A DNA stretch of 64,000 bases. It comes from Emydura subglobosa. Lineage: Eukaryota > Chordata > Testudines > Chelidae. The notes below the pieces were generated by a model that was not told the DNA's origin, did not search any database, and was given only the letters and a program-made list of their open reading frames with translations. The translations under genes and the position numbers were made by a program. The stretch covers positions 18,039,999-18,103,998 of the forward strand of contig ML679969.1 of NCBI GenBank assembly GCA_007922225.1, given 5' to 3'. Shown one piece after another: positions 1 through 9,120 of this stretch. How positions within the stretch are numbered: position 1 is the first letter of the stretch; every line of letters starts with the position of its first letter.

Positions 1-1779
1 AAGTGGATGCTCTTCCTCTCTTTTTCCTGTCATGGTAGTAAGGTGATCTTTCTCCAGGTTCGCCCATCTACTTCTCTTCCTGGGCACATTGCCTGCGCAA
101 ATAAACAGAGACCCACGCCACTACTGTCACTGGAACGGACAGCCCCGTGCCATAGGGCTCGCTGATTTAAATAGCTTCTCTATGCCCCAAATTCCTCCAA
201 TCAAGAGGCTGGATACTTCCTGCTTCAGCTCTGCCGTCTAACTAGCTGTAACCTTCAGGCCTTCCCACCACTGAATTACTAGGTAGATTCCATCAGTTGG
301 CACGTTGCCAAGTCTAGTCACACCGCCAACTTGAGACTCCAAGAAACATGGATTCCATTATCCAATGTGGAGTTCACAACCTTATTTATAACATGTACCT
401 TTACAACATGTGGAAGGGCCTATACATCATTAATTCTTCCCAAAAATCCCCCGTAACACTGTGGCCTACTGATTATCAGTATCATTGCAAAACGCACCTA
501 CAGATGTTGTCTCAGGAGTTATGGATATACACTGAAAACTATCTTCTTAAAGTCTGTGTCTAGGGCCTGGTCACCAACAAAGTGAAAAACAAGTTTTGTC
601 TCACTATCTGGTCGTTTACGTGTACATTCAGTGTTGTGTATTTCACGATGGGTCTGTCACCGCTCTGAGTCGAGAGCTAAGAAAGGGTTGTGAAAACTTC
701 AAAGAGAGAAAAATAACAGGAAGAAGCAAACAGTGGGGAGAACCCTATCTTGAGCTGCACATCACAGGTTTGCTCTACTATACTGGGGGGACAAAGACGA
801 CACCCTGGCACCCCTCACCTAGGCAGAAGTGGACAGCAAATTCGCTTCCTGGAAGTGGGATTTCAACCAGGATTGGCTGAGAACACTGGGGGGAAATTGG
901 GTGAGATGAGCGTCGTTAGGTGAGAGGATAACTTGTTAGTTAAGTTTAGTCTCTAGAAAGCGTGTTATGATTTTGTTTATATGTAACCATTTTTTTCCAA
1001 TATTCTCACCCGCTATCACTTGGATGTCTGTTCTGGGGCAATAAACGTATCTTTGTTTTCACTAGAAATAGTGGCGTGCTGTGGTGCTAAGCAAAGTGCT
1101 GGCCCTGAGCTGAGTCTGACAAGTGGCATGTTCTGCTCCTTTGGGAACAGCCGGCCTGGTCATTCTGGGAGTGTTCAGAGAAGAAGGGGCTGGAGGCTGC
1201 GGGGCACTGGAGGGTTGGCAGCAGAGAGCGAGGCCTGCGGAGTTCTGGCAGGCAGGGCTGGTGCTGCCAGAGGCAGGCAGTTTCAGGGAGCTGATCCACA
1301 GTGGGCACAGACAAGACTGCCTCACTCTAAAGGCAGGTGTTTGTGGTGAGATGCCGCCCAACCCTGGGTGTCCCTGGAAAGCATCCCAGACCCCACTACC
1401 AATAGCCGAACAGCTATATTGCCTTTTCCTTAGCCAATTCACTCCCACCCCTTGGATTTCATGTGTAGTTAAGTGGTCACAGTAACAGTTCATTTTAATT
1501 CACTATCAGCTGCTTATAAAAAAGTGCAGAGGAAATGGAGCACTCGGATTGGCCAGTGGAGTTTTGAGCAGGGGTGTTAATTTAAGCTGTAACTTTGATA
1601 GCGAGTAACACATCAGACAATGCAGCTGCTGGGAAGGCTGGCTCAAGCTTTACTTTGGGAGGCAGCTGCACTGGTACTCTGCTGCCTGCTGGCCTAGTGT
1701 CTCTTTAATGGGGCCATTGGATTCTGCAGAATTGAAACCTCCATTTGATTATTATTTACACAACACTAGCACGGGTGGG
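1..1779. other. Unassigned sequence, no gene recognised
   Basis: Open frames here are short (143 codons at most) and have no recognisable domain. Around 1510-1555 the minus strand has a CCAAT box followed about 30 bases later by a TATAA-like stretch. That is promoter-like, but nothing downstream supports a gene. Confidence 0.5.
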
Positions 1780-2015
1780 CACCAAGCAAAACCTGGCTCC
1801 CATTGCACTGGGCTTGGTACAAACACGTAGTGAGAGAGGGTCTCTGCCATGAAGAGGTCACAATCTAAGTAGACAAGACAGACCCAGCGTGGGAGGAGAA
1901 GCAGAGGCACCAAGAAGGCAAGTGACTCACCCAAGGTCACATGACAGGTCAGTAACCTAGCCAGAGTTCCTGATTCCCAAGCCAGTGCTTTATCGCAGTG
2001 TGCTGCCTCCCCTAA
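1780..2015 (-). repeat. MIR/CORE-type SINE copy
   Basis: The plus strand reads as the reverse complement of a MIR-like SINE. It has a tract close to 'acaatctaagtagacaag', then the conserved core 'cccaaggtcacatgacagg', then a segment close to 'ttcctgattcccaagccag'. This core is the hallmark of amniote CORE-SINEs. The copy is old and diverged, and its ends are approximate. Confidence 0.7.
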
Positions 2016-2529
2016 GAGAACATTGCACCTGTGCGAAGAAAACCTGATGAACGTGCTCCTGGGCAGCACCATCAGATAGTATCTGCAGCTAGATGGGCAA
2101 AATCAATAGCCTAAAAGGTGTAAACTGCCTCATTCCTCTATCTATTCTAATCTATTTTGTTTCTCTGTAACATCCATCACAGTCCATTCTAAGCTCATCT
2201 CAGTTGTGTGTTGATTCTGAAGCCTATTGATGACATGATAAATGTCAGCACTATTAATGATTTTATCACTGAGCTTTTTGGCAAAAACACTTGGCTCCTC
2301 AGTGCTTGTGGATGAAGCTTAGGATTGTGAGCAGAATTGGAATACAGTGCTGCCAATTTTTTTTCAAGTTCACGTGAGCCTGTGAAGGGGTGACCAACTC
2401 TCAACAGACACATCCCCGGGTGGTGGACAGGGAATGTCCTGCAGATGCAAGACAGCTGCAAATATCCAATAAGCAATTGTAGACCATCTCTCAGCAGGGT
2501 GTAGGGGGTCGCTGGTGGCATGGCTACCT

Positions 2530-2998
2530 CTGTAAAATGTTACAGAGGCCTTATGATGAGGATGTCAAGGTGAATATAGACCTCCTTAAAATAAGTATTG
2601 CCAGGCCAGATGGGGGTTCGGTAGCATCAGTAAGCAGCTCACGTAGGAGAAGAGAAACTCCAATTTCAAACCAAGGGTATCAGGCTTGTACAGCTGACCG
2701 TAAAGCTCGTCCAGTAGATAGGCTCATGTGAAATGATTCCCTGTCAAGGGTATCTCAGGGGGCTAAGCATTCCCTGCAAGTGACATACAATAGCCTTGTC
2801 TCTTTGTTGTGACTGGGCAAGAGCTACTGATGTTAAAGAAGCTAGTGAGTAAGTGCACTACGCTGAGATACGCACGTTGGAACATAGCAACGCTGACTGG
2901 AAGAAGCTTGGAGTTGTGTGAGGGTTTAAAGAGAAGAATAAATGCAGTATGTGTACAAAAAACAAAATAGCAAGGTTATAAAAATCTACTGTTCAGGG
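2530..2998 (+). pseudogene. RTE-like LINE, 5' part with endonuclease N-terminus
   Basis: Around 2870-2985 the plus strand encodes the start of an apurinic-type endonuclease: a WNIATLTGRSLELCEGLKRR-like segment, then an AVCVQKTK segment in place of the usual VQETKW, then GYK. This is the pattern that opens RTE-clade endonuclease/reverse transcriptase proteins. The QET glutamate, which normally binds metal, appears as K, and a stop follows. Upstream, a serine/arginine-rich open frame at 2537-2731 may be 5' UTR or leader. The reading breaks off near 2998, where an oppositely oriented LINE begins. It resumes at about 7405 on the same strand in the correct protein order, so both parts look like one element split by an insertion. 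RTE assignment is by motif order only. Confidence 0.55.
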
Positions 2999-3019
2999 AG
3001 TTCATCCTCCTGAAATGGC

Positions 3020-3740
3020 ATTGAAGTTATTCTGGATTTTATTGATTTTACTGATTTATTTGGCATACGCAGTCCGGTCAAGCCAAGCCACAGTATACTT
3101 AACAGTGATATTCAAGGCACAAAGACCTCCAGGAAGTTGTTATTTTGCAGTCCTCAACAATATGTGTCATGGTTTGGGGCTGCCCATATCAACGTAGTGG
3201 ATTGTCTCTAAAACATCACCAAAATTCCCCTGCAGCACAAATTCCATGTCCGGTATGAAACCAGTTCAGAAGGCTCCATTGCCTTCTTGGTAAATACATC
3301 TGGGTTGACGTTGAGTGGGGTCAGAGACAAGATGATTATTTGTCACTTTCTCTGCAGACCACAAAGCTCACCACACATCCTTCACCATAAATCCTTCACC
3401 TGCTAAACTTATCCACAACGGGCGCCATGAGGGCAGATGACTATGTGGTGGGTTACTTGTTTAAGTCTTTAATTAATGGTACATGTGGCATATCACACTG
3501 TTTCATCATGAGCTTTGCTACGCTTTCCTCTCTGCAGACATTGGGCAGAGCAATATTGCAGAGAACCAGTAACCATGGTAAAGGTGTAGAGGTAAGTGTA
3601 CCTGAAACAATATGCGTGGTGGAATTTAGTTGTACATCGATCATCTTTGTGTGAGACGAGTGAGCCCATATTGGAGCGCAATACTCTGCCACTGAGTAAT
3701 AGAAGCCACGGATGAAGTGTATAACATTTAGGCATTGACA
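3020..3740 (-). pseudogene. LINE protein C-terminal region
   Basis: Overlapping minus-strand frames carry the C-terminal part of the jockey-like LINE. One at 3692-3453 reads AEYCAPIWAHSSHTKMIDVQ and continues to a segment like VLCNIALPNVCREESV. Further left, a broken stretch near 3330-3140 reads QWSLLNWFHTGHGICAA, then QTMTHIVEDC. The last part is the family's cysteine/histidine region. Several frame changes separate these pieces. No intact protein remains. Confidence 0.6.
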
Positions 3741-3874
3741 CCCTAGGTCATTTCAACCAGTTTTCCGAGCAGGTTGTTGCACATTTTGACCTTAGACTCT
3801 GTCTTTGTCAGATGGTCACGATGTGAGAGTTCTATTCGTGACCCCTAGATAGACAGGTGTGAATCATGCTTTAT

Positions 3875-4200
3875 TCACTGTCCATTGAGAGTTATGTTCA
3901 GCTCTCTGCCAGCTTGTGTATGATGTAAGTGGAAGACACTTGACATAGTCTTACTCCCACTTGGTATCAGGTTCCACAGACGACAATAATCAGCCATAGT
4001 CGCCATATCTGCATTCAGAACATTCTCAAATATGTCAAGGGAGTGTGACTGAGTGCCATAGCATATGTTGTCCACATAAACAAATTTGCAAGACATGGTA
4101 TATGGTAAGTCATTCGAATATAAGTTGAATAATGTTGGAGATAATATGAATCCTTGAGGAAGACCATTCTTCTGGTGCCTCCACGTACTTATTCTATCAC
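3875..4200 (-). pseudogene. LINE reverse transcriptase, palm C-terminal part
   Basis: Reading leftward from the LTR boundary, the frame gives WRHQKNGLPQGFILSPTLFN, the LPQG block. Then comes KFVYVDNICYGTQ, which stands where family members have a YADD active site, and then ADMATMADYCRLWNL and VFHLHHTQAGRELNITLNG. The catalytic YADD aspartates are thus altered: YVDN keeps one aspartate and loses the second to asparagine. The open frame continues artificially into the antisense of the LTR, giving a spurious 531-codon frame to 5470; only this left part is LINE. It joins the 5606-5989 segment when the LTR is ignored. Confidence 0.75.
4196..4200. repeat. Target-site duplication, left
   Basis: ATCAC directly before the LTR start; matched by ATCAC at 5503-5507. 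Confidence 0.85.
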
Positions 4201-4338
4201 TGTAGGAAGGTGCGGTGGCCTTCCTTCGAGCCGGGGCCCGAGGAAGGGCCACAACCGTGGGGTAGGATAGTAAAAGGGCTGGCAGCCCAGTCTGCCTGGC
4301 AACCAGGAGGCCAGCTGGCGATAGGTCCTGCTGGCCGA

Positions 4339-4390
4339 CCAATACGGCAACAGAGGGGCGGAGCCTCAGCCAGGGCTGAGAGTATAAAAA
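4339..4390 (+). promoter_or_regulatory. LTR core promoter: CCAAT, GC box, TATA
   Basis: CCAAT at 4339-4343, GGGGCGGAGC at about 4355-4364, and TATAAAAA at 4383-4390 lie in the usual order for a polymerase II promoter. The stretch AGAGGGGCGGAGC also occurs, on the minus strand, in the second LTR (20879-20890 region). That conservation supports a real U3 promoter element. Confidence 0.65.
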
Positions 4391-5062
4391 GCAGGCCTCA
4401 CAGCTCAGAGGGGGACAAGCTGCCACCAGAGGCAGACGTGCCGTCCCGCCGGCTGCAGCAAAGGCCTGAACTGGGCCGGGCCGCTGCCCCAAGCGAGTGT
4501 CTCTCAGAGCGAGGACCCCGGGAGCGGCCCAAGCGACCAACCCTAAGGGTTGGATAGGGCCCCCGGACCTCCTAGACTGGCCTAGGCCTACAGGCCACAA
4601 GGACTGGGCCAGGCACCTAGGCCCCAGAGCCTGGACCGAGTCCCCTGAGCCTGAGGGCTGAGAGTTCCCCCCCAAGGCTGGACCCGACCTGGAAGAGCTG
4701 CCTGACGCCGAGCCCCCCAGAGATGGGACAGGACCTGGAGGAGTTGCTGGAGGCTGAGCCACCCCCCTTGCCCTGTGACCTGGAGGAGCTGCCCCTCGCA
4801 GAGGAGCTCCCCGCCTTCCCACCCATGGACGAGGAGGGACTGGCGGGTCTACCCCAGGCCGTGTACCCCAGCGACCCTCAGGACCCTTCGGACACAGGTA
4901 CCTGGGGATATGGGGAGGAAGTGGCCCAGGTACAGACATAGCCGTGGCTGAGACAGGGACAAGCCCCATCGGTGTGTTGCGGTGGGAGCCCCGCCGACTC
5001 AGTGGCAATGCCTTTGCCACTGCTAGGGCCCTGGGCTGGGACACAGTGGAGTCGGTTGGGCC

Positions 5063-5400
5063 GGGGCGATAGACTGCTTGCTTGCCTGCCCGCCCGCCCG
5101 CCCTGCCCAGGGTCGGGGCGATAGGTTGCTTGCCTGCCCGCCCGCCCTGCCCAGGGTCGGGGCGACAGATTGCTTGCCCGCCCGCCCGCCCTTCCCAGGG
5201 CCGGGGCGATAGACTGCTTGCTTGCCCGCCCGCCCGCCCGCCCTGCCCAGGGTCGGGGCGATAGACTGCTTGCCCGCCCGACCGCCCTGCCCAGGGCCGG
5301 GGCGATAGGCTGCTTGCCCGCCCGCCCTGCCTCAGGGCCAGCGCGATAGACTGTTGGCCCTGCCCGCCCTGCGTCAGGGCCGGGGCACCAGACTCATTGC
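5063..5400 (+). repeat. GC-rich minisatellite inside the LTR
   Basis: Eight units begin with GGGGCGATAGACTGCTTGC or a variant at about 5063, 5115, 5159, 5203, 5255, 5299, 5341 and 5382. Spacings are 41-52 bp. Units differ mainly in the number of CCCG steps (for example GCCCGCCCGCCCG). A related but different array is in the second LTR at about 20195-20400. Confidence 0.85.
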
Positions 5401-5502
5401 CGATGCTAACGATCCCCTTGAAGGAAGGTGCAGTGGCCTTCCTCCGAGCCTGGGCCCGAGGAAAGGCCACAACCGCGGGGTCAGATCGGACCCCATGTTA
5501 CA

Positions 5503-5507
5503 ATCAC
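5503..5507. repeat. Target-site duplication, right
   Basis: ATCAC directly after the LTR end; partner of 4196-4200. Identical copies indicate that the insertion is not extremely old. Confidence 0.85.
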
Positions 5508-5605
5508 CGGTAGGCACATGGAAATGACGATTTTTCAGAAACAGCCATTGCACATACTAGCTAACTTGGCATAGTTCTAGACAATTTCACCAAAAGGCCC
5601 TTGTG

Positions 5606-5989
5606 TCAAACCATATCATATGCCACGGTCAGGTCAAGGAAAACTGAACCAATCTTCAGCTTATGTTGGAATCCATTTTCGATGAAAGGTGTAAGTGCCA
5701 GCACTTGATTACATGTACTACAACTGTGGCGAAAACCAGCTTGCTCCAGTGCCAGCGTGCCTTTCACAGATGGTGAAATTCTTTGCAAAATCAGATGCTC
5801 AAGCACCTTAAAGCAGACACTTAGAAGTGAAATTGGTCTGTAGCTTGAAGGCAAGCGTGGATCTTTCCCAGGTTTCAGCAAGTCAAAGACCTTTGCTTGG
5901 CTCCAGGTTCTAGGCAATCTGGATTCCTGCAGAACTCTGATGAAAAACCAAATGAGCCATTCCCAAGTGTGAGGACTCAGATGTTTCAT
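5606..5989 (-). pseudogene. LINE reverse transcriptase, fingers/palm N-terminal part
   Basis: This 127-codon frame carries conserved reverse transcriptase blocks 0-3. They are an upstream WLIWFFIRVLQESRLPRTW segment, then KPGKDP with SSYRPISLLSVCFKVLEHLI, then EQAGFRHSCSTCNQ, and VFLDLTVAYDMV. The last block contains the first catalytic aspartate (the LDLTVAYD element, normally LDLSAAFD). Downstream on the minus strand the protein continues to about 5508 and is cut by the LTR at 5502. The remaining palm motifs appear beyond the LTR at 4200-3875. It was functional in an ancestor and is now broken by both the LTR and frame changes. Confidence 0.75.
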
Positions 5990-6939
5990 GAATTCAGGTG
6001 CAATTCTCTCATATCCAGGAGCTGTAAATCGTTCAGCACTTTATCTAATTCCAAACTAGTGAATGGCTCCATCTTATTATTGGCTGGATGACTCCTCAGA
6101 AAACGTAACCGCCCACCATTTACCTGTCATTTGATAACTCTGTCAACAGGAGCTTTGGCGACCTTCAGCAGATGACTGGCAATCTGATTTGGAGTGACTG
6201 CCGGCCTGCTTTGTGCACATGGACATTGAGCCGCACCTCATCGACGAATTAAGCTCCAGCTTTTCTGGCTTGACTGCGTAAAATCAAGTGCTACTGTCAC
6301 TTCCTCCTATCGAGCCCCGCAAGCAGCATCCAATGATTCTATGAGATGGTCTGCAATCTCTGGATCAGCTGACTGCTCAGATTACCTCAGCAAGTCTGCA
6401 CAATCCTTGTTCAAACATGGAATGTGCACTGGTCGGAAGCTGTGTGGGATTGTTGCCCTTGCAGCTTTAAAAATGGTACCACAGAGAATGATGGTTTGCA
6501 TCTTCTACTTGGATGTTTAATGGAATGTTTACAACAGTACGTTCTAGGTACTCTGTAAAAGAGTCCCAGGCTGCCTAGAAGTTCCATCTAAGCTTCAGTA
6601 TGGCTCCTTATAATCAGAAGATGCATACTCATCTGAATTGATGTTGTTAGCTATGTGGAAAATCATTAAGTACAGTACACGCTGCTGGCGACTGGCAAAT
6701 GATGAGACCTAGCATAGGTCTGGGCAGTAATGTCTATGTGCTGAATGGAAGTTATCACACTGCTTACGGGCATGGACCAAAGTGACTTCATTATTTCTTG
6801 CCCAATCCAACAGTTGTTCACCATTTGGGTCTGCAGTTACTTAACCCCACTCGCTGTGATGACTAACGTCACCAACATACACTGCTGGATGCTTAAGCCT
6901 CGGAAGAACTTGTGGACCCCATATTCCACCCAGTGGCTT

Positions 6940-7326
6940 TTATATATTTGTGATTTGAAACCCACCAACTTCAATTGTATCACAAAAGAGTGAAGATTCA
7001 ATATGAACAGCCTCCGATATATCACTGCGGATGTACATGGCTCGACCACGTTTTGCATGAAGATCTTGGCTTAACAGATCGAAACCAATGATCTTAAACC
7101 AATGTGCTTCCTTCAGCACTATATGAGTTTCTTGTAAACAAATGACATCAACTAGAACTTCCTCTGCCAGGACACCAATAAGTTCCCGCTTGGTGGCAGA
7201 CAACTCTTCAACACTCAGCTGGAGGACTTTAAGTGCTGGACCTATGACTAGAGAATCATCACCTGGGACCAGTTGACTGAGATTCATGGTAATCGTTGAA
7301 TTTGATCTGCTAGTTGGATAGTCCAT
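6940..7326 (-). pseudogene. LINE endonuclease domain (APE type), decayed
   Basis: This 128-codon open frame is the N-terminal endonuclease of the jockey-like LINE. About 35 residues in, it reads LKVLQLSVEELSATKREL, then DVICLQETH with the metal-binding glutamate of the QET motif. Then come GFDLLSQDLHAKRGRAMYIR and a CDTIEVGGFQITNI segment. This series matches the start of APE-type LINE nucleases, which nick target DNA for priming. The asparagine usual in LQLNVEGL is serine here. The frame ends by about 6940, and later endonuclease blocks are frameshifted toward 6100. In the 6120-6500 stretch, fragments such as IPHSFRPVHIPCLN and DPEIADHLIESLDAA still match the family's linker. Confidence 0.7.
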
Positions 7327-7404
7327 TTCTCTAGACCACAGACAAACTACAGTGGGATACTTAAGGGGGACGCCTCATGAACCCTGATCCATTGTCCCCC
7401 ATGT

Positions 7405-7790
7405 CATTTCATTCTGGATGAAATCCAGAGGCATGTGATAGAGGTTGCCAGAAGTTCAGACCAACTGATGAGAATTAAACTGCATAGGGAAGAGGTAACT
7501 ATCCACACGGTAAGTTGGTATGCACCACAGTTAGGAGAGGATCAAAAGGTAAGAGGAGTTTTTCAATGAGTTGTTGTGCCCGACTGGAAACATAAAATTC
7601 AATGAGAAGATAATTATTGGCACAGATCTAAATGCACATGTTGGAACTCCGAAGGCTGGATATGGAACAGTCCATGGAGGATATGGCATTGAAACAAGAA
7701 ACTCTGAGGGGGAAATGGTCCTACAGACTTGCAGGCCTAGGATGATGATGAAACCAGTACTGAAAAGAATAAGAAGGGAGATTTGATGGC
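7405..7790 (+). pseudogene. RTE-like LINE, endonuclease C-terminal part
   Basis: The plus strand reads DEIQRHVIEVARSSDQLMRI, then TIHTVSWYAPQLGEDQK, then IIIGTDLNAHVGTPKAGYG, then HGGYGIETRNSEGEMVLQTC. These are the SDRLM, YAPQ and GDxNxHVG blocks of RTE-type nucleases, in the right order. In this family the GD[LF]N block carries the catalytic aspartate and asparagine; here it reads GTDLN, with those residues kept. It continues the protein that stops at about 2998. The reading ends near 7790 without any reverse transcriptase, so the element was 3'-truncated by deletion or later change. Frame changes occur near 7560. Confidence 0.6.
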
Positions 7791-7794
7791 GGAA

Positions 7795-8118
7795 TCCTCA
7801 AGTCAAAGAATCTGTCGAGGAAAAAAAATAGATTAAAAAATCAGGAGTCAGGCCTCAAAAAGAATCAGCAGATTGTCTTAAAACCCATAAGATTAAAAAA
7901 TAACAATGAGTTTCTTTTATTTGCCTTCTGGTTTCTGAGCATGTAGGGTTAGGGTCACATTTCAGGCTTTTCCCCACAACCAGGAGAGCCAGAAACTTAC
8001 TCTTTTTGTTCATGACAACCAAGATTCTCACCTAATCATCTGACTCCAGGAGCTGCAGCCTGCAGAAAAACATCAAATATTGTCACTCGCAACAAAATCT
8101 GGAGAGTTGGCAACTCTG
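7795..8118 (+). repeat. Dispersed repeat family R1, copy 1
   Basis: A non-coding repeat. It has an AT-rich start ('aaaaaatcaggagtcaggcc'), a central 'ccaggagagccagaaactta', then 'gactccaggagctgcagcct', ending 'gagagttggcaactctg'. Similar copies are at 13993-14130 (opposite strand), 38690-38800 and 58120-58390. The GTTGGCAAC end suggests a terminal repeat of a non-autonomous DNA element, possibly hAT-like. I do not know its name. Confidence 0.6.
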
Positions 8119-8439
8119 TTGTTTGCCTGTATCAGCACAGATAGGCCCAGCCTCTGAAGGGCAACGGAGCCAGGGTTTGTTTCTGAAAGCTCAGTGGCGG
8201 ATGCTCAATGCATGGTGGGGAGCATGTGGGGGCATGGGAACATAGAAGCACGGGAACATGCTTAGGAGCAACCAAGCAGGGGAGGTGTCTCGCTTTGACA
8301 TATATATCCATTACCTGATGTGACATGTGATTCATGACTCACGGCATTTCAGGTGAGAGGACATTAAACCCTGTGAGGAGAGGGCCCACACCCTGACCTG
8401 CAAATCATTCCATTCATATGCAAATGGCGCCAGCAAATG

Positions 8440-8850
8440 AATAATCAACACCTTCTATGATCTTGCATTTGGTTGTATTAAAATGCATGTTGTCCAAGTC
8501 ACTCATGCGATACAGGTCGTTCTGTAGAACTGACTGGCCTTATCATTATTTACTACTCCACCAACTTTTATATCATCTGAATACTTTAGCAGCAATGATT
8601 TCATATTTTCTTCCGGATCATTGAAGAAAGATATTGAATAACATTGGGCCGAGAGCAGATCCTTGTGGGACCTCACTAGAAATACCTCCCTTGGCTGTTG
8701 ATTTTCTATTTACAGTTATTTTTGAGATCTATCAGTTAGCCCATTTTTAATCCATTTAATCTGTGCTGTTGTTTTTGTATACTGCTGATTTAGGAATGTA
8801 CCACATTGCTATGTGAAATGCCTTACAGAAGTCAACCAAACATATCATCT
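8440..8850 (-). mobile_element. Old CR1/L3-like LINE fragment (RT)
   Basis: The minus strand has the diverged CR1/L3 palm layout. In plus-strand order it shows the SKAFD-region antisense ('atgccttacagaagtcaacc'), a 'gagcagatccttgtgggac' segment antisense to PQGSALGP, and 'tatcatctgaatactttagc' antisense to the FADD region. Similarity to the better CR1 copies is clear but low, so this is an ancient copy. Confidence 0.6.
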
Positions 8851-8869
8851 GGAAAAAAAAAACCCAACA

Positions 8870-9120
8870 CCCAGCCAGTATTTCTGAAATGAAACATTTT
8901 GACTTTTCATTTTGGAAAGACGTTTCGTTTTGGAATTTATCTAAATTTAATTTTAAAAAACATTAAAAATGCTTATAATCCCCCCAAAACAAAATTTTAA
9001 AAAACCAAGACATTTTGTTTGACACCCACCCCCCCAATCATTTTTCTTTTCAGTTTTTCATTTGTTGAGAAAAAACACACAATTTCAGTTTAATTGAAAC
9101 CAACACTAATGTTTTTGGTC
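8870..9120. repeat. AT-rich dispersed repeat family R2, copy 1
   Basis: Rich in words like 'gaaacattttgactttt' and 'ttttgtttgacacccac'. Two similar tracts are at about 58395-58690 and 63525-63845. It has no coding potential. Ends are approximate. Confidence 0.45.

Larger units (their letters stand above)
4201..5502 (+). mobile_element. Solo LTR (Ty3/gypsy family), 1,302 bp
   Basis: The element begins TGTAGG and ends GTTACA, the TG...CA ends expected of LTRs. It is flanked by perfect 5-bp duplications ATCAC (4196-4200 and 5503-5507). It sits inside the reverse transcriptase of the jockey-like LINE, whose protein resumes exactly on each side. Inside are a CCAAT box (4339), a GC box (about 4353), a TATA box (4383), a GC-rich body and an eight-unit minisatellite (5063-5400). 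A 58-bp direct repeat lies at both ends (4205-4262 and 5423-5480). The overall order matches, on the opposite strand, the LTR at 20150-20991, which adjoins gypsy pol sequence; this is why I assign it to gypsy. It lacks internal genes, so it is probably a recombined solo LTR. Confidence 0.85.
3000..7400 (-). mobile_element. Jockey-like non-LTR retrotransposon, interrupted by an LTR
   Basis: On the minus strand the order is a complete LINE protein series. It has an APE endonuclease (7326 to about 6940), a decayed linker (about 6900-5990), reverse transcriptase (5989-5606 and 4200-3875), and a C-terminal region (3740 to about 3020). Without the inserted LTR it spans about 3.1 kb. The 3' tail on the minus strand carries short AATAAA-like repeats (near 3030-3060), typical of this kind of LINE. 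The protein resembles an endonuclease/reverse transcriptase family I know from many invertebrates and some vertebrates; clade is undetermined (jockey, Daphne or relatives). It lies inside an RTE-like LINE of opposite strand. Both ends are approximate. Confidence 0.7.

Noticed and set aside
1062..1555. CCAAT/TATAA-like arrangement with a 143-codon minus frame
   Set aside because: Spacing is suggestive, but the protein is low-complexity and unsupported.
4723..4941. Acidic plus-strand frame (DLEELLEAEPPPLPCDLEEL-like) inside the LTR
   Set aside because: Short duplicated GACCTGGAGGAGCTGCC words create it. It lies within an LTR, with no homology to a known protein.
5063..5400. Regularly spaced repeats resembling a CRISPR array
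   Set aside because: Units are adjacent minisatellite repeats without unique spacers, in a vertebrate genome, inside an LTR.
3875..5470. A 531-codon minus-strand open frame, the longest in the window
   Set aside because: It is a chimera: LINE reverse transcriptase on the left fused to antisense reading of the GC-rich LTR and its minisatellite. The repeat units produce the repetitive G/R/Q-rich middle.
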